A DNA stretch of 64,000 bases from Myxococcus stipitatus DSM 14675 (GTDB lineage Bacteria; Myxococcota; Myxococcia; Myxococcales; Myxococcaceae). The notes under the pieces were generated by a model. It saw nothing but the letters and a program-made list of their open reading frames with translations, did not search any database and was not told where the DNA came from. Position numbers and translations under genes: made by a program. Positions 1 through 8,127 of the stretch are shown piece after piece (positions within the stretch are counted from its first letter, which is position 1; every line of letters begins with the position of its first letter). The DNA is taken from positions 2,976,001 through 3,040,000 of the forward strand of contig NC_020126.1 of NCBI RefSeq assembly GCF_000331735.1, written 5' to 3'.

Positions 1-621
1 GTACTTCGTATCCACGAGGATGAGGCCTCGGGTGCGCGCCCACTTCTGTCCCTCCGCGAACAGGCCTCGGGCCGCCTCGGTGATGCGGGCCCAGTCGCGG
101 GTGCTGGCCAGGCCCCTGGCGAGAATCTCCTTCTCGGAGATGGGCTCGTCGTGCTGCCCGTACTCGGCCTTCGTGGACGGGGTGATGATGGGCGAGGGGA
201 AGGCCTCGTCCTTGCGCATGCCCGCGGGGAAGGGGAGGCCGTAGGCGGTGTGCGTGCCCTTCTCGTAGTCGCGCCACAGGCTGCCGGTGAGGTAGCCGCG
301 AATCACCACCTCCACCGTGAAGGGCTGACACGCGCGCGCCACGGTGACGTTGGCGTCCGGCACGTCGAGCACGTGGTTGGGGCAGATGTGCTTCGTTCTC
401 TCGAACCAGAAGGACGAGAGGCGGTTGAGCACCTCGCCCTTGAAAGGGATGGTGGTGAGGACGTGGTCGAACGCGGAGAGCCGGTCCGTCGTCACGAGGA
501 CGAGCGAGTCGCCCTGGCGATACGTGTCCCGGACCTTGCCACGGTAGTGCTGGCCGAGCGCCGGCAGGTCCACCTGGCGGAGCGTGAGGGGAAGCTGAGC
601 GTGGAGTGCGGAGGTATTCAC
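1..621 (-). CDS. purC: SAICAR synthase PurC, 5' part (runs off left edge)
   Basis: Phosphoribosylaminoimidazole-succinocarboxamide synthase, the ATP-dependent ligase joining CAIR and aspartate in cytosolic de novo purine synthesis. The 207 visible codons carry family signatures: GKVRDTY near residue 29, TTDRLSAFD for the nucleotide/phosphate site, EVVIRGYLTGS and a late DTKYE-type segment cut by the window edge (LVDTKY are the last residues seen). The GTG start at 621 is chosen because a GAGG ribosome site lies five bases upstream and homology begins at once after it. About two thirds of a typical PurC is present; the C-terminus lies outside. Function is secure from the motifs. Confidence 0.93.
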   Translation of the reverse strand, partial: MNTSALHAQLPLTLRQVDLPALGQHYRGKVRDTYRQGDSLVLVTTDRLSAFDHVLTTIPFKGEVLNRLSSFWFERTKHICPNHVLDVPDANVTVARACQPFTVEVVIRGYLTGSLWRDYEKGTHTAYGLPFPAGMRKDEAFPSPIITPSTKAEYGQHDEPISEKEILARGLASTRDWARITEAARGLFAEGQKWARTRGLILVDTKY

Positions 622-693
622 TGGCGCCTCGCGGCCCGCCCCTCGGGAAGGTGAAGTCCGACGAGGAGGGGGGGCTGCTTCGGGCGCGGGACT

Positions 694-1284
694 CTACTGG
701 AGCGCGGCCGGCATGGAAGCAGGACCGTAGGCAGCCGCCAGATAGAGGAAAGCTGGATTGATACGCAGGATACCATCCACGTAAGCAACCGCGTACGGCG
801 CGCTGGACGCCCGGTCCACCTGCACCACGCCCTCGGGCTGGATGCCCCAGTGCGCGAGCAGCGTGCGGGCCACCAACTCGGCCGCTTCCCGCTCGGACAG
901 GCCCTGCAGGCTCTCCCGGCGGTCTTCCGGCCAACGCTCACCCGCGCGAGCCTCCAGCACGAGCTGCAACCCCTTGCCCGCATCGGGCGCCTGGAACAGG
1001 TCCATGCGCACATCGAAGCCCGGGGCCGCCAGCAGCTCCCCGTTCTGGCTGATGGGGAAGAGCACCAGCGCCTGCGCCGCCTGACCCGCTTCCACGTCCG
1101 ACTGACGCGCCACCTCGCGGAACATCTCCAGCCGCGTGGCGGGAGACTCGAACTCGAGGAACTCGGGCGGGTGTGCGAGCGCCTGACGGGCACTCATGGT
1201 CGCGCGCACGGGCGTGCCCGCGCCACCACAAGCGGTGAGCACGGCGACGACCGACAGGAGCAAGCCAGGAAGCACGCGACGCAT
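694..1284 (-). CDS. putative lipoprotein, 196 aa, unknown function
   Basis: Starts with a short basic and hydrophobic signal peptide ending in a lipobox (LTAC, Cys 19), so it is probably lipidated and anchored in an envelope membrane. The mature part is a mixed alpha/beta globular sequence with no motif I recognise. It lies 72 bases upstream of purC on the same strand and may be co-transcribed with it. The ATG at 1284 lacks an obvious Shine-Dalgarno sequence but positions the signal peptide correctly. The lipoprotein call is good; the function is unknown. Confidence 0.75.
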   Translation of the reverse strand: MRRVLPGLLLSVVAVLTACGGAGTPVRATMSARQALAHPPEFLEFESPATRLEMFREVARQSDVEAGQAAQALVLFPISQNGELLAAPGFDVRMDLFQAPDAGKGLQLVLEARAGERWPEDRRESLQGLSEREAAELVARTLLAHWGIQPEGVVQVDRASSAPYAVAYVDGILRINPAFLYLAAAYGPASMPAALQ

Positions 1285-1828
1285 ACAGCCGGGAATATAC
1301 CGATCTGCTTCAGGATCAACCAGCTAAACTCGGTGTCATGCGTCCAGCGGCACAACTCTCCGTTGTCCCGCATGAAAGGCCCTCGCCAGGGACAGTCGCC
1401 CCTTCTCCGATCGGTCCTTTCCGACCCGGCCACCCCGGGGCTCGGTGGCTCCGAGCGGCTCGCCAGCAACGGTGATGCGGTGCTGAAGGGCTGTGTACGC
1501 GGGCGGCCCTCCGGCTCGTACCCAGGCGCGAAGAGACGCACGGCGCTGGTGTCCGGTGATGCGTGGAGGAGGGCGGCCTCGCCATCCCGACCGGGGACGT
1601 CCAGCGGTCCACGAACCGGGCTCGGTGCTCCACGGTCCTGTTGAATCCCCGTCACCCTCACGAGCTGAGGCGGGAGTGCTTCGAGCGGACCCGGCGCGAG
1701 GCGGAGCAAGGGCTCACGGCCTTCAAGCAGCTGGGACACGCGGTGGCGCGGGGCACTTCTCCCTGACCGGATGAATCACCTGGTAGGGAAAAGTCCCCGG
1801 CGCCGCTGAGAGCACGACGGCGGGAGAC
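1285..1828. other. intergenic region, no supported gene
   Basis: This 540-base stretch lies upstream of the lipoprotein gene and downstream of the zinc-finger protein gene. Short ORFs occur on both strands but none has a convincing start, ribosome site or recognisable protein. A plus-strand reading near 1650-1766 gives a charged helical tail that could be a decayed gene end, but this is not supportable. Promoters for the leftward lipoprotein gene must lie near 1290-1340; I see no clear consensus. Confidence 0.4.
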
Positions 1829-2101
1829 TTACGCCGCGTCCTTCTTGTACGTCTCGGCGTGGTGCTTCTCGCACAGACCGGCCTTGAGGACCTTGGTGCG
1901 GCACTCGGGCTTGGAGCAGGTGCGGTAGCGCGAGTGGGGCAGGTCGCCCTGGCGCCAGGTCTTGTAGTGGAAGAAGCAGTAGCTCTTGGCGCGGTAGGGG
2001 CGCTTGCAGCCCTCCACGGAGCAAGCCTTCTTGCCACCGCCCTTGGCGGTGCGCGGCCATTTGGTGAGCTTCTTCTGCGTCGTCGGGGTGGCCTCGGCCA
2101 T
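1829..2101 (-). CDS. small Cys/His zinc-finger-like protein, 90 aa
   Basis: A basic 90-residue protein with two copies of the pattern C-x4-C-x9-C-x2-H: first in CSVEGCKRPYRAKSYCFFH, then in CSKPECRTKVLKAGLCEKH. Such Cys/His repeats are expected to bind zinc, and similar CxxxxC...CxxH knuckles occur in small phage and bacterial nucleic-acid-associated proteins. The ATG at 2101 is preferred over upstream in-frame starts (the frame is open to 2218) because AGGAGAG stands about eight bases before it and the Lys-rich N-terminus begins there. Nucleic-acid binding is inference; the specific role is unknown. Confidence 0.7.
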   Translation of the reverse strand: MAEATPTTQKKLTKWPRTAKGGGKKACSVEGCKRPYRAKSYCFFHYKTWRQGDLPHSRYRTCSKPECRTKVLKAGLCEKHHAETYKKDAA

Positions 2102-2246
2102 TGTCGAACTCTCCTGCGAATCGATACGGGTACCGCGGCGCCACTTGGCAGTGGACCATCCGCCGGGTACGAAAAAGGCGCACTGTCTAGCGCCCATGCC
2201 ACCCGAACGCAAGGACACGCCGGAAGACCGGTGTGGGCCCCCAGGC

Positions 2247-3494
2247 TCAGGGAGCCTGTTCGCCCCCCCCGGAATCCGGGTCCGCCGCCTTGGAGGGCGG
2301 GGGCGACGGGAAGGACTTGGCCCGGGGGACGGGTGACAGCAGGTCCTCCAGGACGGACTGGGCGCGGGTGGGACGCCGTCCCTGCCGATGGGCGGCCAGG
2401 GGAGCGGGCACGGGCCCCTCGTCTGGCATCTCCTCCAGCCGGACGGTGAGGTGCATGGGCTTGCCCAGCCGGTGGATGAGCAGCCTCACGTTCCGGCCCA
2501 CGCCTCGCGCGGCCACCTGCCACCGCAAGGTGTGCGCCCGCTGCACGCGCCGCGTGTCGAGCCCCACGATGACATCGCCGCTGAGCAACCCCGCGCGCTC
2601 TCCGGGGCCCTCTTCCACCACATCCGTCACCACCACGCCGGGGCCATGGCTCAGGTTGAAGGCCTCGGCCACCTCGGGGGTGAAGTCCTGCACGCTGATG
2701 CCCAGCCATCCGCGGCGCACGCGGCCGTGGGCGCGCAGCTGCGGAATCACCGTCTTCGCGATGTCGATGGGGATGGCGAAGCCGATGCCTTGTCCCGCCA
2801 CGTTGACGGCGTTGGCCACCGCGACGACGTCACCGTGCATGTCCAGGACGGGGCCGCCCGAGTTGCCCGGGTTGATGGACGCGTCCATCTGCATGTAGTC
2901 GAAGTCGCCGTCACGCCCGTTGGGCGTCACGTCCGTGCGGCCCATGTAGCTGACCACGCCCACCGTCACCGACTGGGACAGTCCGAACGGGTTGCCGATG
3001 ACGACAATCCAGTCCGCCGAGCGCACGTGCGAGGACGACGCGAGCCGGAGCACCGGGAGCTTGCGCGGGGCGTCGATCTTCAGGAGCGCGCAGTCCGTCC
3101 GGTTGTCCTCACCCACGACCTGGGCGACGTACTCCTCCGCGTAGCCGCGCGGATGCATCAGGGAGACGACGACCTCGGTGGCTCCCTCGACGACGTGGGC
3201 GCTGGTGAGGATGTAACCGGACGGGTGGATGATGAAGCCGGAGCCGATGCCCTTCTGCGGCTCCTCACCGGACGAGGCCGCGTCTTCCGCGGGCTGTCGG
3301 GTGGTGATGGAGACCACCGAGGGCATCGCCTTGCGAGCCACCTGGCTCAGCGTGGCGCGCTGGTTCTCCAGCGAACGGTTCTGCGCCTCGAGCCACAGTC
3401 GTCCCCGCTCGCGCCCGGCGGCTTGTCCGGGCACACAGAGCGCGCTCAGGAGCGCGGTGATGATGACGACATTCTTGAATGGAGCCTTGTGCAT
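2247..3494 (-). CDS. HtrA/Deg-family serine protease with PDZ domain
   Basis: Envelope quality-control serine protease of the S1C (HtrA/DegP) family. The ATG at 3494 follows GGAGG by six bases and gives a 415-residue protein with an N-terminal signal peptide or anchor (residues 8-26). The catalytic triad is intact: His100 in TSAHVVEG, Asp134 in RTDCALLKID and Ser212 in NPGNSGGPV. One PDZ domain occupies about residues 255-345 (WLGISVQDF ... GPGERAGLLSGDVIVG). The last 65 residues are Pro/Ser-rich and probably disordered, an extension not usual in the family. A single PDZ resembles DegS/HhoB-type enzymes more than two-PDZ DegP. Confidence 0.9.
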   Translation of the reverse strand: MHKAPFKNVVIITALLSALCVPGQAAGRERGRLWLEAQNRSLENQRATLSQVARKAMPSVVSITTRQPAEDAASSGEEPQKGIGSGFIIHPSGYILTSAHVVEGATEVVVSLMHPRGYAEEYVAQVVGEDNRTDCALLKIDAPRKLPVLRLASSSHVRSADWIVVIGNPFGLSQSVTVGVVSYMGRTDVTPNGRDGDFDYMQMDASINPGNSGGPVLDMHGDVVAVANAVNVAGQGIGFAIPIDIAKTVIPQLRAHGRVRRGWLGISVQDFTPEVAEAFNLSHGPGVVVTDVVEEGPGERAGLLSGDVIVGLDTRRVQRAHTLRWQVAARGVGRNVRLLIHRLGKPMHLTVRLEEMPDEGPVPAPLAAHRQGRRPTRAQSVLEDLLSPVPRAKSFPSPPPSKAADPDSGGGEQAP

Positions 3495-3577
3495 GCCCCG
3501 CCTCCGCCCCAACCGGCCGCCCACCCACGCAAGCTAGGGAGGGGAACCGAGGTGCGGAAGCGGACCTGTCCGCCAGG

Positions 3578-3859
3578 CTACTTCTTCTTCGCGATGATTC
3601 GGTCGACCGCCGCACGGTCCTCGGCGGTGATGCGCTCGCGAGGTGCCGCATCCGTCGAGCGGGAGACGGCGCCCTTGGCGTCCTCGTAGGCGTCCTCCAG
3701 CCCATCCTTCATCCGGTCCATGGTGTCGGGCTTCACGGCGCGCTTCCACGCCCGCTCCATGTGCTGCAGCGGCGTGCGCCCATCCACGTTGCCCGACGAC
3801 AGGAAGATGCCGAGCCCCACCGCGCAGACCGTCCAGACGATGAACTTCAAAGCTCCCAT
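3578..3859 (-). CDS. small single-span membrane protein, 93 aa
   Basis: A 93-residue protein with one N-terminal transmembrane segment (about residues 3-20, LKFIVWTVCAVGLGIFL) followed by a charged helical tail ending in KKK. No family recognised. ATG 3859 is chosen over GTG 3865 because AGGAGG lies eight bases before the ATG but only two before the GTG. It is transcribed away from the CFI-box gene, and the space of about 100 bases between them should hold both promoters. Confidence 0.65.
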   Translation of the reverse strand: MGALKFIVWTVCAVGLGIFLSSGNVDGRTPLQHMERAWKRAVKPDTMDRMKDGLEDAYEDAKGAVSRSTDAAPRERITAEDRAAVDRIIAKKK

Positions 3860-3958
3860 GCTCACAGCCTCCTACGTCTTCTTACATCTGACGGAAGGGC
3901 TTGGCCAGTTTCCGGCGGTGTGGGCGGTAAAGCGCGACAGCGCGGGGCGTGGCACTTA

Positions 3959-5035
3959 ATGTCGGCGCGCTTGCAGCCCGAAGAACTCTTCCAGGCCGCC
4001 CGAACGAGGGCGGCGCAGATGGACGTGGGTCGTGGAGACGCGGTGGTGGAGCGTGTCCGGGCCGCCACGTCCGCATTGTTCAGCCGGATTCCCGAGCCGC
4101 CGGTGTACCGCCGCGCGGAGGACCCTTCCCGAAAGGCTGCGGCCGCGCTGCTGCCGGAGGTGGAGAAGGTGCTCGCGGAGGCGCTCGCGGCGGGGAGAGA
4201 CCCGTCGAACGCGCCCGCGCTGGAGAAAATCGTGGCCGCGCTGCTCGCGCATGGCGAGGCGCTGTGCCACACGGCCGGCGGACGCCTGGAGGCGGCGGAG
4301 ATGGCGTGGCGCCGCGCTCAGGAACTGGAGCGGGCCGCCCATCCGACGCGGCACCTGGTGACGGCGCCGCCGCTTCCGCCTCCGGTGTTCGACAAGGTGT
4401 CGGGGGGCTCGCGGTATGACCCTCGGCCCGCGCCGCAGGCGAGCGTGAAGCTGGTGTGTCCGAACACCGGCTGCAAGCGGGTGGGGGACTACGCGTTCCT
4501 GACGAGCCACGCCTACAACCGCTTCGTCTGTCCGGTGTGCGGCACGGGCTTCCTGGCGTACTTCGGGGAGCTGCGCGGGTTGGAGGTGGAGGTGGGGCGC
4601 AGCTCGAAGCGCTACTTCTTCACCGTGGACGAGGTGGGGGCGAACAACGCGGCGCGCATCGAGTTCGAGGAGGCGGGAGGGCAGGAGTTCCCCGCGGCGC
4701 GCAGGGACTTGCTGGCGTTCCTGTACACGGAGGCTCGGGAGCTGAAGGTGGTGGTGAACCTCACCAACCAGCGGCTCATGTGGGTGAGCCCGGCGTCCTC
4801 GTGCTTCGTGGCGACGGTGGCGTTTGGCGAGGGCGCGCCGGAGCTCGTGGCGTTCCGTGCGTATCGAGATGAAGTCCTGCGGAAGAGTCAGCTCGGTCGA
4901 GCGTTCATCCGTGGCTACTATCGCTTTGGCCCGGACGTGGCACGGTGGGTGTCACGCAGGCCGGTGGCTCGGAGCGGAGTGCGCTGGACGCTGAGGCAGG
5001 TGCATGACCGCCTGACCAGGAGTGGATTCTCGTGA
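3959..5035 (+). CDS. CFI-box protein with zinc ribbon, 358 aa
   Basis: The N-terminal half is helical and Ala/Glu-rich (residues 1-140). A zinc-ribbon-like section follows (CPNTGC ... CPVCGTG, about residues 165-195), then a beta-rich part. The C-terminus has the CFI-box-type pattern CFVATVAFG followed by AYRDEVL and a GYYRFGPDVARWV run. CFI-box domains are widespread small modules of unknown biochemical role at bacterial protein C-termini. ATG 3959 is where the sequence becomes protein-like; the frame is open further upstream, but that part overlaps the divergent gene antisense. The stop overlaps the GTG start of the thioredoxin gene (GTGA), so the two are probably translationally coupled. 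Confidence 0.75.
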   Translation: MSARLQPEELFQAARTRAAQMDVGRGDAVVERVRAATSALFSRIPEPPVYRRAEDPSRKAAAALLPEVEKVLAEALAAGRDPSNAPALEKIVAALLAHGEALCHTAGGRLEAAEMAWRRAQELERAAHPTRHLVTAPPLPPPVFDKVSGGSRYDPRPAPQASVKLVCPNTGCKRVGDYAFLTSHAYNRFVCPVCGTGFLAYFGELRGLEVEVGRSSKRYFFTVDEVGANNAARIEFEEAGGQEFPAARRDLLAFLYTEARELKVVVNLTNQRLMWVSPASSCFVATVAFGEGAPELVAFRAYRDEVLRKSQLGRAFIRGYYRFGPDVARWVSRRPVARSGVRWTLRQVHDRLTRSGFS

Positions 5036-5610
5036 CGCAGGAAGGAATCGGCGCACCGCCGCCCGCGAAGCCGACGGGTGGGGGGACCAAGCTGCTCTTG
5101 GGAGTGTTGGCGGGGTTGGGGTTGGTGGGGGTGGTGTACCTGGGAGTGCTGGAGGCTCGGCGCTCGAAGCTCGTGCCGGATGGTGCGTCCACGCCCTCGT
5201 TCGTGCTGCAGAAGCACGAGGGCGGGGAGCTGCGGCTGGAGGACCTCCGAGGCCAGGTGGTGATGCTGGACTTCTGGGCGACGTGGTGTCCGCCCTGCCG
5301 CGAGGAGATGCCGGCGCTCGTGAAGCTGGCCAAGGAGTACGAGTCGCAGGGGCTCGTGTTCGTGGCGGCCAGTCGCGATGACGGGGCGATGGCGCCCAAG
5401 ATGGTGGAGAGCTTCGTGCGAGGCCACCTGCCGGAGCTCAAGCCCTATGTGGCCTATGCCGGCGATGACATGGCGCGGGCCTTCCAGGTCAGCGCGCTGC
5501 CCACGCTCTACTTCCTGGACCGCGACGGCAAGGTGATGGACGCGCAGCGAGGCGCCATGTCCGAGGACGACATCCGTCGCCGCATCGAGCGCGCGCTGAA
5601 GCAGCAGTAA
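5032..5610 (+). CDS. TlpA-like membrane-anchored thiol-disulfide oxidoreductase
   Basis: A 192-residue thioredoxin-fold protein. A transmembrane anchor at residues 20-39 is followed by a periplasmic TlpA/ResA-type domain with the redox motif FWATWCPPC (Cys86 and Cys89) and the cis-proline loop in SALPTLYF. Members reduce or isomerise disulfides in exported proteins or in cytochrome c maturation; which applies here cannot be told. The GTG start overlaps the TGA of the preceding CFI-box gene, and that gene's Cys ribbon might be a redox client (inference only). Confidence 0.88.
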   Translation: MTQEGIGAPPPAKPTGGGTKLLLGVLAGLGLVGVVYLGVLEARRSKLVPDGASTPSFVLQKHEGGELRLEDLRGQVVMLDFWATWCPPCREEMPALVKLAKEYESQGLVFVAASRDDGAMAPKMVESFVRGHLPELKPYVAYAGDDMARAFQVSALPTLYFLDRDGKVMDAQRGAMSEDDIRRRIERALKQQ

Positions 5611-5623
5611 CGGGCGTTGCTGT

Positions 5624-5645
5624 CGAGCACGTGACGCCGTGCTCG
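5624..5645. terminator. hairpin between convergent genes
   Basis: Perfect 8-bp inverted repeat CGAGCACG / CGTGCTCG with a six-base loop, 13 bases after the TlpA stop codon and facing the end of the convergent OmpA gene. There is no run of T, so it may be a transcript-end stabiliser rather than a full intrinsic terminator. Confidence 0.45.
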
Positions 5646-5738
5646 GAGCGCCGCTGCGCCGCGCCACCCACCCATTCGTGATGCATGGGTGGCCGCGGAC
5701 TTGATGACCCCTTCAGCTCTGTGCGACCTGCCCGCCAG

Positions 5739-8051
5739 TTACTTCCCGGGTGCGCCCGGTGCTGCCTTGCCGTCGGAGGCGGGCGGCTTTGGGGTGGGTG
5801 CCGCGCCTGATGAGGAGGCTGGAGCCTGCTTCGGCGCGGGTGGCGTGCGGGTCGTGGCGGGCTTGGATGCCGGCGCCGGCGCCGCCGACGAGGCGGGAGC
5901 TGGCTTCGACGCGGTGGCAGCTCCCGATGACGGCGCGGGTGCCGAGCTGGTCGTGGCGGGCTTCGACGCAGGTGCGGTTCCCGATGACGGAGCCGACTTC
6001 GACGCTGGCGGGGTCCCCGACGCGGGGGCCGCCGTGCTCGTGGAGGGCTTTGAGTCGGCAGCTGAACTGGATGCCGCTGGAGCCGTCGTGTTCGTGGGCG
6101 GCTTCGGTGTCGCCGCGGAATCCGGCGACAGGGCTGGGGTGCCCGTAGAAGGCGGCTTCGCGGCGGGCGCGGGGCTCTGAGCCGTGGAGGGCTTCGGTGC
6201 AGGCGCGGGACTCGGTGCGGCCGGAGGTGTCGTGCCCGTGGACGGCTTCGTCGCGGGAGGCTGCTGTCCCGCCGGGACGACAGTCTCCTTGCCCTCGGTC
6301 TCCACCTCGGAGCGCACGAGCTTGAAGTCGACGCGGCGGTTCTTCGCGCGACCGAGCGCCGTGTCGTTCGTGGCGATGGGCCGGTCGAAGCCGAAGCCCG
6401 CGGAGCTCAAGCGCTTGCGCTCGATGCTCTTCGACACCAGGTAGTCGAGCACGGAGCGGGCGCGCCGGTCCGACAGGCCCATGTTGAGCTGCCGCGAGCC
6501 GCGGTTGTCCGTATGGCCTTCGATGAGCACCGGGCCCAGCGTGGGGTTCTTCCGCAGCACCGTGGCCACCTCGTCGAGCAGCGGATACGAGCGCTTCTGG
6601 ATGACGGCCGAGCCCGTCTCGAAGAGCACGTTGCCCTTGATGCGGATGCGGTCCGACTCGACGAACACGTACGGCGGCGAGTCGAACGGGCAGCCGTTGT
6701 TCTCCGGCGGGCCGAACTGGTCGGGGCAGTCGTCCTCGTTGTCGGGCACCTCGTCGCCGTCGGTGTCCGGGCAGCCGTCGTAGTCCTTCGGACCGGGCTT
6801 CTCCGGGCACTTGTCGAACTCGTCGGTGATGCCGTCGCCGTCGGTGTCCACCTCGGGGCAGCCCTTGCGCTCCTTGGGCCCCTTCACGTCGGGGCAGCTG
6901 TCCTCGCCGTCGACCACGCCGTCGTCGTCGTTGTCCGGGTCGGGGCAGCCGTCGCCGTCCATGAACCCGTCCTTGTCCTCGGCCTCGTTGGGGCAGCGGT
7001 CGCGGTGGTCGGGGACGTTGTCGCCATCCGAGTCGGCGAAGCTCTCGTCGTAGCGCAGGCCGAACATGACGCGCAGGGCCTCGCGCCCGTAGCCACTGGA
7101 CAGGTTGATGCCGCGGCCCACGTTCAGCTCGAGCCCCCAGTTGCCCCAGATTTTCGCGCGAGCACCCACGAGGGCTTCCCACGGCGTCTTGAGCGAGTCG
7201 GCCTGGTCGAAGTTGAACGGGCGCACCAGCGGCGTGCCCAGGTGCATCTCGGCCGTGGCCTGGACGTCGGTGAACCGGCCCATGTTGGGCAGCTCCGCGA
7301 TGGCACCGCCTCCGAGCGTCAGCTCATCCCCCACGCGCAGGTTGAGGTACTGCGCATCCTTGCGCAGCCGCATGCCCACGTTGCCGATGACGCGGATGGG
7401 AACAGCCAGGGACCCGAAGCGGTGCTCCACCGCGAGGCGCGGGGCGAAGAGCACGCCTCTCTCTCCGGTGAAGCTGTCCGCGCTGCCGGTGGGCAGGCGG
7501 ACCTCGGGCACGAGCGACACGCCCACGGGGAACTGCTCCCGGTCCAGGAGGTGGAGCCGAGGCACCACGCGCATGTCGCCGAGCGTGGTGCGGCTCACGC
7601 CTGCGGCCCCCGGGAAGTTGGGGGCATTGAGCGCATCGCGCAGCAGGTGGAAGTTGTCGCCCTGGAGGACCGTGATGGGCAGGTCCACGCCCAGCTCCAC
7701 GCGCTCATGGAGCTGGTAGGCGAAGAGCAGGTGCGCGTCGAGCCGGTAGGGCAGCAGGTCGCCCAGCTTCTCGTCTCCAAGCTTGAGCGCGAGGATGCGC
7801 CAGTTGAAGTCGAAGAGCAGGGCGCCGCGGAAACTTCCCACGGGCTCGCCGCTGCTGGTTCCCTCCAGCGCGATACCGCTGTTCTGCGCGGGAGTGGGCT
7901 TGACGGGGACTGCGTCAAAGCCGCGAGAGAAGGGGTCTGGCTCCGCGCTTGCCGCCGCCGAGGCCATCATCAGGCCGAGCACGACAAGTCGAATGATGGA
8001 GCCGCTCAGGGGCCGCCACCGTGGAAGATGGCCGGAGCTGGTTCCTCGCAT
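5739..8051 (-). CDS. OmpA-family outer-membrane protein with TSP3 repeats and Ala/Pro tail
   Basis: A 770-residue envelope protein. Order: signal peptide (cleavage near ASA-EP, residue 37); a beta-barrel-like region to about 335; thrombospondin type 3 calcium-binding repeats at about 337-454 (repeated DxDGDG and DxCP units); and an OmpA/MotB peptidoglycan-binding domain at about 455-580 (LIEGHTDNRGS, NRRVDFKLV). A tail of about 180 residues rich in Pro, Ala, Ser, Thr and Lys follows. OmpA domains normally end the protein, so this low-complexity extension is unusual; it may span or interact with cell wall. The exact start is uncertain because no strong ribosome site precedes ATG 8051. Confidence 0.88.
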   Translation of the reverse strand: MRGTSSGHLPRWRPLSGSIIRLVVLGLMMASAAASAEPDPFSRGFDAVPVKPTPAQNSGIALEGTSSGEPVGSFRGALLFDFNWRILALKLGDEKLGDLLPYRLDAHLLFAYQLHERVELGVDLPITVLQGDNFHLLRDALNAPNFPGAAGVSRTTLGDMRVVPRLHLLDREQFPVGVSLVPEVRLPTGSADSFTGERGVLFAPRLAVEHRFGSLAVPIRVIGNVGMRLRKDAQYLNLRVGDELTLGGGAIAELPNMGRFTDVQATAEMHLGTPLVRPFNFDQADSLKTPWEALVGARAKIWGNWGLELNVGRGINLSSGYGREALRVMFGLRYDESFADSDGDNVPDHRDRCPNEAEDKDGFMDGDGCPDPDNDDDGVVDGEDSCPDVKGPKERKGCPEVDTDGDGITDEFDKCPEKPGPKDYDGCPDTDGDEVPDNEDDCPDQFGPPENNGCPFDSPPYVFVESDRIRIKGNVLFETGSAVIQKRSYPLLDEVATVLRKNPTLGPVLIEGHTDNRGSRQLNMGLSDRRARSVLDYLVSKSIERKRLSSAGFGFDRPIATNDTALGRAKNRRVDFKLVRSEVETEGKETVVPAGQQPPATKPSTGTTPPAAPSPAPAPKPSTAQSPAPAAKPPSTGTPALSPDSAATPKPPTNTTAPAASSSAADSKPSTSTAAPASGTPPASKSAPSSGTAPASKPATTSSAPAPSSGAATASKPAPASSAAPAPASKPATTRTPPAPKQAPASSSGAAPTPKPPASDGKAAPGAPGK

Positions 8052-8127
8052 GACGCCAGCTCATAGCATTCGCTCCCAGGAGGCGGAAACAAATGACCCA
8101 CCCCCTGGGTCGAAATACAGCACCGCG

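Noticed and set aside
1194..1739. 181-codon minus-strand frame upstream of the lipoprotein gene
   Set aside because: No ribosome site, no family signature, Pro/Arg-rich shadow-like composition.
2388..3689. 433-codon plus-strand frame across the HtrA gene
   Set aside because: Antisense of a certain protease gene; His/Arg/Val-rich composition typical of a GC-rich shadow.
6690..7040. Tandem DNA repeats in the OmpA gene read as a CRISPR-like array
   Set aside because: They are coding TSP3 repeats (DxDGDG/CP units) of variable DNA sequence in one open frame, with no spacer-repeat structure.
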